In this document: positions 57,027 through 64,000 of the stretch, piece after piece
How positions within the stretch are numbered: the first letter of the stretch is position 1
Layout: every line of letters begins with the position of its first letter
Origin: Sphingomonas sp. 28-63-12
Lineage (GTDB): Bacteria; Pseudomonadota; Alphaproteobacteria; Sphingomonadales; Sphingomonadaceae
DNA length: 64,000 nt
NCBI GenBank assembly: GCA_002281535.1
Contig: NCGD01000010.1
Span: 1 to 64,000, forward strand
Reading direction: 5' to 3'
Made by a program: the position numbers and the translations under genes
Notes under the pieces: model-generated
What the model was told of the DNA's origin: nothing
Database searches by the model: none
Seen by the model: the letters and a program-made list of their open reading frames with translations, nothing else

Positions 57027-57318
57027 GCCGGACCGGCGCGACAATCCGGGATGCTGGCCTGCTGGCCCGGGCAGCGCCGGCCGCTGCCAGGGCGAGCACG
57101 CAGGCGAGGCACTGCGTTTGTGCGAGTACCATATCGCAGCCGGGCGTAGGGTGGCGGGGCAGGACGGCGCCGCTGTGCACGCAATCAAGGCTGGGATAAA
57201 ATTCGGGCGTGACGGTCTGGGCCGGGACGGCATCCGGTCGAAACGCACGGTTCAAAGGACGGTCATCGGGCCCGGGCACCCGCAGCAGGCCAAGCAGCCG
57301 ACGCCGCCGATCGCGCAT
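57027..57318. other. Intergenic region between clpB and the TonB receptor gene
   Basis: No supported gene. A short minus-strand frame (57013-57318) overlaps the end of clpB and has arginine/proline-rich composition typical of chance frames in GC-rich DNA. No tRNA or repeat was recognised. Confidence 0.6.
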
Positions 57319-57357
57319 AAAAAAAGGGGCTGTCTTGCGACAGCCCCTTTTCCTTTT
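57319..57357. terminator. Bidirectional rho-independent terminator
   Basis: GGGGCTGTC (57326-57334) and GACAGCCCC (57339-57347) form a perfect nine-pair stem with a TTGC loop. A run of seven A precedes it (T run on minus) and TTTTCCTTTT follows on plus. It serves the TonB receptor gene (minus, ending 57375) and can also end clpB transcripts. Confidence 0.92.
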
Positions 57358-57374
57358 GTCGACGCTCGACGTGG

Positions 57375-60300
57375 TTAGAAGTTGACCTTCACACCAGCGC
57401 GGAACTGACGCCCATAGATGTTGTTGCCGGCCTGGACCGGGTTGTAGAGATACGCACCATAGGTGACCGGGTCGATCGGTGGCAGGCGATCAATCAGATT
57501 GAGCACGTTGCCATAGATCGTGAACTTGTCGGTGATTTTCGCCGTCAGGTTCATGTCGATCGTGATGTAGCTCTTCACGCGGGTACCCGTGCCAGGATAG
57601 CCAGGAGCCAAACCACCATCACGGTAGCCGGTGCCCTGATCCTGCGCCGAGAGATCGTAACCCGACGTGTAGTTTGCCGTCGTCGTCAGCGCGATCGGAC
57701 CACGCTCAATCGTGTTGGTCCAGTGACCGCGCCAGCGGAACGTGCCCGAGCCGGCGGTCAGGTTGAAGTTACCCAACGTGTCGACATAGGTTTCCTTGGT
57801 GCCGTCCGGGAAGGTCGTGCTCAGTTCCAGCGTCAAGCTGGCTTCCAGGTCGGTCGTCAGCGTGTAGTCGCCAAGGTGGAACTTGCCGTTGGCGCCGAAA
57901 TCGATGCCTTCCGACTTCTGCGAGTTGGCGTTGATCAGCTGCGTCTGCACGAAGGCGATACGCGGCCGGGCACCCGGGTTGTTCACGTCCGGCGCGTCAG
58001 GGACCACATTGTAGCCGGCGGGGATTGCCGTGCCGGCATAATATGCCGCCACTGCCGGTGCCGACGTTGGCGTGGTGATGACGCCCGTCTTCTTGATGTT
58101 GTAGTAATCGACCGTGAACGAGACGTTCTTGAATGGCTCGAACAGAATGCCTGCGGTGAAGCTGCGCGACTTTTCAGGCTGAAGATTAGGCGAAGCCAGC
58201 GTCGTCAGACCGATCGAGTATTGCGTCAGATATTGCGGGCATGCCGTGTTTGCCGTCGCGTTGACGGCGCAAGCGGCACCATATTGCGCGCGGAAGGTCG
58301 ATGGGATGTTCGTGACCGACTGCGACACATAGCCGGTGGTTGGCAACGCGTTAGCTTCAGCAAAGCTTGGGATGCGGAAACCACGCGAATAGGTGCCCCG
58401 CAACACGAGCTGGCGGATCGGCTTCAGCTTGAAGCCAAACTTCGGTGAGAAAGCGCTCTGCCCCGAAGAATAGCTGTCATAACGGCCGGAAGCATTCAGT
58501 TCGAGCTGGTCGATGACCGGCGCGCTGATTTCGTAGAAGCCAGATGCGACCGTACGATTGCCCGACGTACCAAAGGCGTTCAGCGTGAAGTAGCGCTGCG
58601 TTGGCCCGTTATAATCGGGGTTGGAGCTGGGCGCGTTGACGGCTTCGTAATAGAACGACCCACCGCCGCCGAGCTGCAGCGGACCACCTGGCAAGTCGAA
58701 CAACGCCTTGTTGAACGTTGCCTGCACCTGATAAAGATCAGACGTTGCATTGGTGATGTTGTCCGGCCGCAGATAGTTGTTGACGGCCGCGCTGTTGAGC
58801 TCGGGATTGACGAAGTTGTAGGTGCCGTCGCCGATCACATCCAGCAGATGCTGGATATAGACATAGCCCTTCTGCAGACGACGCAGATCGGTGTGCATCG
58901 CGGTCGCATCGACCTTGTAGCCGACGTCACCGAAGATCGTGCCGCTGATACCGGCAGCTGCACGGTAAACCTTGCTCGTCGTTTCATTGTAGGTGCGATC
59001 CGCCGGACGACCGGTCAGACGGGCAACCTGGCCCTGCGCCGCGAACGGGTTGTTCGGGTTCAGGCGACGATCGGCAGCGGTGTCGCAATTGACGCGCGCG
59101 GCGCAGACATACACTGGCAATGCCAGAATGCCCGAGCCAGGAGCGAGCGGCACTGCAAAGGCCGTCGAGGTTGAGAAGCGCGGATTGGCGATACCGGTTG
59201 GCGCATTGCCAAGGATCGTTGCAGGGAAGCTGCTATAGCTCGATTGGGTCTGCTGGAAGTTGACCGCCAGATAGGCTTCCGACGAATCGCCAACCTTGGC
59301 CGTGAACCGGGCCGAACCGCCAAAGCGTTCGATCCGCGGCGCGACGACCTGGTAATCGTTCACATAATCTTCCTGGCAGATGATGCCCGAAGGTGCCGCC
59401 GTGCCCGCTGCCGTCAGCTCGGCTGCCGACAGAGTCGTCGAGCTGCCGCCATAGCAAGGGCTGGTTGGGTTGAGCTTCTGATAGCGACCCTGCGCAACGC
59501 CACCGTTCTGCACGCCGTTCGAATAACCGACATTGGTGTAGGGACGGACATAATAGTCATAGGGAAGCGCGAAACCGGTAAAGCTGCCATCGGCATTGCG
59601 GCCGTTGAAAATGCCGTTCGGGCCGCCGATGCCCTGCTGGTTGGCCGAATTGAACGGTGCCGGCAGATCGCGGTTCGAAACTTCACCGCTGCGATAGTAG
59701 AAGCCGCTGATATAGGCGTTGAAGCCCTTCTCATCGAGATCGCCGGTGCCGGCGGTCAGCGTCAGGCGCTGGTTGGGGGCATCGCCGCGCTGGGAAACAC
59801 CGGCTTCGGCGCGCGCCGAAATGCCCGTGAACTTGCGCTTGGTGATGATGTTGACGACGCCCGCGATGGCATCGGCACCATAGCTCGACGATGCACCGTC
59901 GCGCAGCACTTCAACGCGCTCGACGATATCGTCAGGGATGGTGTTGAGATCGACGAAGTTGCGCGAGCCATCATCCGCGAGCGGATAATAAGCGGCACGC
60001 AGGCCATCGAACAGCACCAGGGTCGAGTTGGTCGACAGACCGCGCAGCGAAACCGACGATGCGCCGCCCGCAAACGCGCCATTGGCAGTGAACGAGTTGG
60101 TCAGCGACGGGCCGTTGTTCGACGACAGCTGCTGCAGCGCGTCCTGAACGGTGTTGATGCCGCGCTTGTCGAGGTTTTCCTGGGTCAACGTCGTCACTGG
60201 CGACACGCCCTCGGTGTCGGTGCGACGGAACAGCGTGCCGGTCACCACGATGTCGGCATCGCCGGTCGTTGCGGTGGCTGGCGCCGGTGCGGTTGGTGCG

Positions 60301-60398
60301 GTCTGCGCGAAGGCGGGCGTTGCCCCGATAGCGAGAACCATCGGCGCAGCGGCCGACAGCAATGCCATTTTATGCGCAAGTTTCGTTGATTTTGCCAA
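57375..60398 (-). CDS. TonB-dependent outer-membrane receptor
   Basis: The 1007-residue protein has a signal peptide (cleaved near AFAQ), the sphingomonad N-terminal motif DIVVTGTLFRR (about 49-59), a plug domain (about 62-190, with SVSLRGLSTNSTLVLFDGLR and GASSSYGADAIAGVVNIIT), and a 22-strand barrel ending in ..GRQFRAGVKVNF with the terminal phenylalanine needed for barrel assembly. The ligand is unknown; no co-transcribed transporter or glycosidase gives a clue. The start is TTG 60398 with GGGG eight bases upstream; ATG 60368 is the alternative. Confidence 0.95.
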   Translation of the reverse strand: MAKSTKLAHKMALLSAAAPMVLAIGATPAFAQTAPTAPAPATATTGDADIVVTGTLFRRTDTEGVSPVTTLTQENLDKRGINTVQDALQQLSSNNGPSLTNSFTANGAFAGGASSVSLRGLSTNSTLVLFDGLRAAYYPLADDGSRNFVDLNTIPDDIVERVEVLRDGASSSYGADAIAGVVNIITKRKFTGISARAEAGVSQRGDAPNQRLTLTAGTGDLDEKGFNAYISGFYYRSGEVSNRDLPAPFNSANQQGIGGPNGIFNGRNADGSFTGFALPYDYYVRPYTNVGYSNGVQNGGVAQGRYQKLNPTSPCYGGSSTTLSAAELTAAGTAAPSGIICQEDYVNDYQVVAPRIERFGGSARFTAKVGDSSEAYLAVNFQQTQSSYSSFPATILGNAPTGIANPRFSTSTAFAVPLAPGSGILALPVYVCAARVNCDTAADRRLNPNNPFAAQGQVARLTGRPADRTYNETTSKVYRAAAGISGTIFGDVGYKVDATAMHTDLRRLQKGYVYIQHLLDVIGDGTYNFVNPELNSAAVNNYLRPDNITNATSDLYQVQATFNKALFDLPGGPLQLGGGGSFYYEAVNAPSSNPDYNGPTQRYFTLNAFGTSGNRTVASGFYEISAPVIDQLELNASGRYDSYSSGQSAFSPKFGFKLKPIRQLVLRGTYSRGFRIPSFAEANALPTTGYVSQSVTNIPSTFRAQYGAACAVNATANTACPQYLTQYSIGLTTLASPNLQPEKSRSFTAGILFEPFKNVSFTVDYYNIKKTGVITTPTSAPAVAAYYAGTAIPAGYNVVPDAPDVNNPGARPRIAFVQTQLINANSQKSEGIDFGANGKFHLGDYTLTTDLEASLTLELSTTFPDGTKETYVDTLGNFNLTAGSGTFRWRGHWTNTIERGPIALTTTANYTSGYDLSAQDQGTGYRDGGLAPGYPGTGTRVKSYITIDMNLTAKITDKFTIYGNVLNLIDRLPPIDPVTYGAYLYNPVQAGNNIYGRQFRAGVKVNF

Positions 60399-60694
60399 AT
60401 TCTTAACCCCTTTTTCTAACCCCCCGAGCCGCCGAAGACAGGCTTGGAAGGTTGATTGTCAGCCGCAAACATCCCCCAAAGTGGATGAGCGACGCTGCGT
60501 TAAGACTGGACAGTAAGCCCCTTGCTGTAAAGGTGTCATTCAGTTTGGCCTGTCAACTTTTGGAACATAGTATCTAAAATGCCACATTAATGACCGGGCT
60601 GAGTCATAAAATTACAAGGGTTTGGCACAGGATTCCGCCACCGCAGCGGACGGTGGGCGGCAGGCATTGACGTTGGCGATTGGTGGTCTGCTGC
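60399..60694 (-). other. Intergenic region upstream of the TonB receptor
   Basis: This A/T-richer stretch probably holds the receptor's promoter. TTGACA on the minus strand (60556-60551) is followed after 19 bases by TTTACA (60531-60526), a weak sigma70-type candidate giving a long leader of about 120 bases. No gene or structured RNA was recognised. Confidence 0.4.
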
Positions 60695-61654
60695 CTATTG
60701 AACGACAGGCATCGGACCGGCGAGGAGCAGCGGATCGATTCGGCTGTCACGCCATTTCAGGCTCCAGTGAAGATGCGGGCCGGTTGCCCGCCCGGTCATG
60801 CCGACCGCGCCGATTCGTTGGCCACGCCTTACAGTCTCGCCCACCCGCACATCGATCCGGCTCAGGTGGAGAAAGGCGCTGTTGAGCCCCATGCCATGAT
60901 CGATCATCAGCAGATTACCTTCGAGCGTGAAGGGATGGTCCGCCGCCAGAATGACCACGCCGTCAGCCGGCGCCATCACCGGCGTGCCCGCCGGCTGGGC
61001 AATGTCGCTGCCTGAGTGATAGCTGCCCGCCTCGCCATTCTTGTAGATACGCTGCGAGCCGAACATGCCCGACAGCCGGCCGACCACCGGCCACAGAAAT
61101 GGCTGCTGCCACCCTGAGGAAATAACGCTGATCCGCCGCGCCGCATTGATCTGGTCCAGTTCGGCCGGGCGCAGCCGGTTGAACTCCTCGCTCGGCTGGG
61201 CAAAGCGCGGCAGCGAATCGAGCCGCTCGATATTCCACGCGCGCGCCGCGACCGCCAAGGGTTGATCGACATGCCGCCCGTCCTCGAGCGTCGCCGAGAG
61301 CATCGCCGTCGGCGGCGCATCGCGATCAAAGGCGATCAGGAAGCGGCCGTCCGGCGCCATCGGCAACGGCGCGCCGTTGAAGCTGAGCAGGGTGGTGCCA
61401 GCAGGCGCTGTGCCGATCACCGCGCCGCCCTGAATAAGCGGGCCCGACAGGCGAAAGCCGGTTTGCGTGAGCAGGCGCTGGCCCATCACCGAAGGGGCCG
61501 GCTTTGCGGCGGCAGGCGTCGCGACGGGCACCGGCCTGGCGCCGGCCACGGCGCGCGCAGTGGCGGTGGCGGTGGCGGTGGCGGTGGCCAGCGTCGCGAT
61601 CAGGACGGCTGCCCCCAGCCAATGCAATGCGCGATGCCCCCCGGGGCGCATCAT
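60695..61654 (-). CDS. M23 family (LytM-type) peptidase, exported
   Basis: The 319-residue protein has a signal peptide, a beta-rich middle domain and a C-terminal LytM domain with the zinc ligands H-SGSD (HSGSDIAQPAG) and GPHLHW. Such enzymes cut peptidoglycan cross-links or, when degenerate, activate amidases; here the zinc motif is intact. Its signal peptide contains ATATATATA from GGTGGC repeats (61565-61588). The ATG overlaps the stop of the DUF2093 gene (ATGA). Confidence 0.92.
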   Translation of the reverse strand: MMRPGGHRALHWLGAAVLIATLATATATATATARAVAGARPVPVATPAAAKPAPSVMGQRLLTQTGFRLSGPLIQGGAVIGTAPAGTTLLSFNGAPLPMAPDGRFLIAFDRDAPPTAMLSATLEDGRHVDQPLAVAARAWNIERLDSLPRFAQPSEEFNRLRPAELDQINAARRISVISSGWQQPFLWPVVGRLSGMFGSQRIYKNGEAGSYHSGSDIAQPAGTPVMAPADGVVILAADHPFTLEGNLLMIDHGMGLNSAFLHLSRIDVRVGETVRRGQRIGAVGMTGRATGPHLHWSLKWRDSRIDPLLLAGPMPVVQ

Positions 61655-61851
61655 GCCGGTGCCATCGCTGCCATGGCGATCGCCGCGCTGGCATAGGGTT
61701 GTTGCAGTGCCACGCTCCAATAGCGCAGCGCGTCGAGCGGAATCCGCTCCCCGGTGACGGCGCAATCGACATGATCGCCCGGCGCCAGCACGCGAAAGCT
61801 GTTGGCCATATAATGGAGCCGGGCGGCGCGATCGGTATTCGACATCAACAT
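61651..61851 (-). CDS. DUF2093 family protein
   Basis: The 66-residue protein has the DUF2093 features ARLHYMANSFRVLAPGDHV and CAVTGERIPLDALRYWSV. The family is small, alphaproteobacterial, of unknown function, and often lies next to xseA. Starts at 61851 or 61845 are both possible. It sits between xseA (44 bases) and the M23 gene (overlap). Confidence 0.88.
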   Translation of the reverse strand: MLMSNTDRAARLHYMANSFRVLAPGDHVDCAVTGERIPLDALRYWSVALQQPYASAAIAMAAMAPA

Positions 61852-61895
61852 GGCAAGCTTTCCTGAACGGGCCGGCGAGCAGTCCTTCCTGCCCC

Positions 61896-63284
61896 TTATA
61901 GCAGGCTGGGTTGTTCGCTGGCGGGTTTTTCATAGGACCTTGGTGGCGCGCGCTCAACCCGCGCTGCAACGCTGCCGTCACCGAAATTGAGCGTCAGCGC
62001 ACCGGCCGCCCGCGCCTCGGCCGCGCTGGTCACCACACCGCCGCTGCGCGCTTCGACCAGCACATAGCCGCGCTTGAGCAGTCCCTTGGGGTTGAGCGCA
62101 TCGATCAGCTTGCCGGTCCGGTCAAGCCGGTCCTGCGCCGCCGCCAGCTGGCGCGCCAGCATGGCCGGGCGCAGCACCGCACCGGCACGGTCAAGCTGGC
62201 CACGCCCGCGTGTCACCCGCGCTTCGAGCGCACGATCAAGCCGGGCGCCCAGCTCATCGGCCTTTTGCCGCTGCGGTCCGAGCAGCGCATCGCGCCGGGG
62301 CAGCAGCCGTGCCAGCGCCGCCAGCCGCTCGCGACCGCGTTCCTGATAGCGCCGCGCGCAGCGTTCGGCGCGCAAGGCATAGCCGGCGACGGCCGCGATC
62401 AGGTCAGCGCGGACTGGCACCGCGATCTCGGCGGCAGCGGTCGGGGTCGGGGCGCGCAGATCGGCCGCAAAGTCGGAGAGGCTTGTGTCGGTTTCATGCC
62501 CCACCGCCGAGATCAGCGAGATCGAGCAGCCGGCGATGGCGCGCACCACCACTTCCTCGTTAAACGCCCAGAGATCCTCGATCGACCCGCCACCCCGCGC
62601 GACGATCACCAGATCGGGGCGCGGCACCGGCCCGCCCGGAGCAATCGCATCAAAGCCACGCACTGCCGCCGCAATCTGCCCGGCTGCCGCCTCACCCTGC
62701 ACCGCGACCGGCCAGACGATGACATGGCTGGGGAACCGGTCCGCCAGCCGGTGAAGAATGTCGCGAATCACCGCCCCGGTCGGCGAAGTGACGACGCCAA
62801 TCGTGCGCGGCAAAAAAGGCAGCGTCTGCTTGCGCGCCGGATCGAACAACCCCTCGCCGGCCAGCTTGGCCTTGAGCTTTTCGAACAGCGCCATCAGCGC
62901 GCCTTCGCCTGCCAGCTCCATCCGGTCGATCACGATCTGATATTTCGACCGGCCGGGATAGGTGGTGAGCTTGCCGGTGGCGATGACCTCGATGCCGTCC
63001 TGGGGGGTGAAGGCCAGCGCGTTGGCCGCACCCTTCCAGATCACCGCATCGATCACCGCGCTGTCATCCTTCAGCGCCAGATAGACATGGCCGGAAACCG
63101 CACGCTTATAGCCCGATATCTCGCCGCGCAGCCGGACATGCCCGAATTCGCCCTCGACAAAGCGCTTGAGCTTCAGCGACAGCTCGCCAACGCTGAGGGG
63201 GACTGCATTGTCCCCGGGGATGGTCTCGGCTACCAGCCGGGCGCCGCTGCCATCCTGGCCGTCTTCGGGGAAATTGTTGATCAT
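61896..63284 (-). CDS. xseA: Exodeoxyribonuclease VII large subunit
   Basis: ExoVII degrades single-stranded DNA from both ends. The 462-residue protein has the N-terminal OB domain ([28 protein letters not shown], part of residues 29-60), the catalytic domain ([58 protein letters not shown]) and a coiled-coil C-terminus. The start ATG at 63284 overlaps the divergent purD ATG. The small subunit gene is not in the window. Confidence 0.97.
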   Translation of the reverse strand: MINNFPEDGQDGSGARLVAETIPGDNAVPLSVGELSLKLKRFVEGEFGHVRLRGEISGYKRAVSGHVYLALKDDSAVIDAVIWKGAANALAFTPQDGIEVIATGKLTTYPGRSKYQIVIDRMELAGEGALMALFEKLKAKLAGEGLFDPARKQTLPFLPRTIGVVTSPTGAVIRDILHRLADRFPSHVIVWPVAVQGEAAAGQIAAAVRGFDAIAPGGPVPRPDLVIVARGGGSIEDLWAFNEEVVVRAIAGCSISLISAVGHETDTSLSDFAADLRAPTPTAAAEIAVPVRADLIAAVAGYALRAERCARRYQERGRERLAALARLLPRRDALLGPQRQKADELGARLDRALEARVTRGRGQLDRAGAVLRPAMLARQLAAAQDRLDRTGKLIDALNPKGLLKRGYVLVEARSGGVVTSAAEARAAGALTLNFGDGSVAARVERAPPRSYEKPASEQPSLL

Positions 63285-64000
63285 GAACGTCCTGCTGATC
63301 GGATCTGGCGGCCGCGAGCATGCGCTGGCGTGGAAACTGGCACAATCGCCGGGCCTCACCACCCTGTATGCCGCACCCGGCAATCCGGGCATAGCCCGGC
63401 ATGCGACAATCGCGCCAATCGATCCGGCCGATCATCGCGGTATCATTGATTTCTGCCTGCGCAATTCGATCCAGCTGGTCGTGATCGGGCCCGAGGCGCC
63501 ACTGGTCGACGGGCTCGCCGACAATCTGCGGACGATGAAGATTGCGGTGTTCGGCCCCGATGCCAAGGCGGCCCGGCTCGAAGGATCGAAAGGCTTTACC
63601 AAGGATCTGTGCAAGCGCGCCAAAATCCCGACCGCGCGCTATGCGCGGGTCACGTCGCGTGACGGCGCGCTGGCGGCGCTCGACGATTTCGGCATGCCGG
63701 TGGTGATCAAGGCGGACGGCCTTGCGGCGGGCAAGGGCGTGACGATCGCCAGCACGCGTGACGAGGCCGAAGCGGCGCTGGACGGCATGTTCGGCAAATC
63801 GGGCGGTGATGCGGTAATCGAGGAGTTTCTGGAGGGCGAGGAAGCAAGCCTGTTCGTCCTGACCGACGGCGTGACGATCATGGCCTTCGGATCGGCCCAG
63901 GATCACAAGCGGGTCGGCGAGGGGGACACTGGCCCCAATACCGGCGGCATGGGCGCCTATAGCCCGGCCCGGGTGCTTACGCCGGCGCTTGAAGCCCAGG
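63283..64000 (+). CDS. purD: Phosphoribosylamine--glycine ligase (partial, runs off the window)
   Basis: PurD joins phosphoribosylamine and glycine with ATP in the second step of purine synthesis. The 239 visible residues read [20 protein letters not shown], then [54 protein letters not shown] and the ATP-grasp stretch [17 protein letters not shown] and [22 protein letters not shown]. The 3' part is missing because the window ends. Its ATG shares the CATG with the xseA start on the other strand. Confidence 0.96.
   Translation, partial: MNVLLIGSGGREHALAWKLAQSPGLTTLYAAPGNPGIARHATIAPIDPADHRGIIDFCLRNSIQLVVIGPEAPLVDGLADNLRTMKIAVFGPDAKAARLEGSKGFTKDLCKRAKIPTARYARVTSRDGALAALDDFGMPVVIKADGLAAGKGVTIASTRDEAEAALDGMFGKSGGDAVIEEFLEGEEASLFVLTDGVTIMAFGSAQDHKRVGEGDTGPNTGGMGAYSPARVLTPALEAQ

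Noticed and set aside
57013-57318. Minus-strand frame of about 100 codons with several cysteines between clpB and the TonB receptor
   Set aside because: It overlaps the clpB end, lies beyond the receptor's terminator, has no ribosome-binding site and no family resemblance.
61561-61588. GGTGGC repeat considered as a CRISPR or phase-variation tract
   Set aside because: The unit is six bases without spacers and cannot shift the frame, so neither CRISPR nor on/off phase variation is supported.

Overview
The window is a GC-rich, gene-dense stretch of an alphaproteobacterial chromosome, most likely Sphingomonas or a close relative. Clues are the 5' end of a 16S rRNA gene of alphaproteobacterial type at the left edge, families typical of Alphaproteobacteria (DUF4167, DUF2312/GapR, DUF1244, DUF2093, a Cys-free L36), a TonB-dependent receptor carrying the IVVTG motif usual in sphingomonads, and many exported peptidases and acylases. 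No tRNA, IS element, prophage, CRISPR array or integron was seen. Almost everything is chromosomal core or lineage-specific sequence.

Layout. 1-0.56 kb: start of an rRNA operon reading left out of the window, with leader, boxA and promoter. 0.56-2.9 kb: polysaccharide flippase, CBS-domain protein, small membrane protein. 3-10.7 kb (minus): hisS, prfA, prmC, the RNA-binding-like DUF4167 protein and two tandem DUF4139 proteins. 10.9-14.1 kb (plus): DUF1345 membrane protein, M61 peptidase, pyrophosphatase. 14.1-18 kb (minus): ispG, retropepsin-like protease, EamA exporter, two GNATs, TfoX-like protein. 18.1-21.1 kb (plus): acyltransferase, isoaspartyl peptidase, S1/P1 nuclease. 21.1-23.5 kb (minus): SPFH protein, ribbon-helix-helix protein with an AT-hook-like tail, small membrane protein, hydrolase. 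23.6-28.2 kb (minus): complete ybgC-tolQ-tolR-tolA-tolB-pal operon ending in a strong terminator. 28.3-30.5 kb (plus): ABC exporter pair. 30.5-34.7 kb: yebC-ruvC and ruvA-DsrE-ruvB on minus, split by a plus-strand hemerythrin-like gene. 34.8-39.1 kb: GapR-like protein, amidohydrolase, DUF1244, pyruvate kinase, HAD phosphatase, L36. 39.3-43.9 kb (plus): DUF4136 protein, M14 carboxypeptidase, gpmA, GFA protein, purEK. 43.9-52.5 kb (minus): diheme cytochrome c, CocE-type hydrolase, a 99-residue beta protein, M16 peptidase, penicillin/AHL acylase. 52.7-54.4 kb (plus): a 553-residue protein of unknown family. 54.4-57 kb: clpB behind a heat-shock promoter. 57.4-60.4 kb (minus): TonB-dependent receptor. 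60.7-63.3 kb (minus): xseA, DUF2093, M23 peptidase. 63.3 kb to the end: purD, running off the edge.

Most genes fall into tight, often translationally coupled operons (many ATGA overlaps). Recurring themes are envelope maintenance (Tol-Pal, M23, SPFH, TonB receptor), translation termination (prfA-prmC), recombination (ruvABC, xseA), purine synthesis (purE, purK, purD) and exported hydrolysis of peptides and amides.

The most unusual items are the unassigned protein at 52712-54373, whose N-terminus recalls cargo of contractile injection systems; the SPFH/ribbon-helix-helix operon with an AT-rich palindrome at its start; a ruvC that appears to use a CTG start overlapping the yebC stop; xseA and purD, whose divergent start codons overlap; and a DUF4139 protein carrying a TonB-receptor-like IVVTG motif next to nine prolines. 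No complete new multi-gene defence or secretion system is evident.
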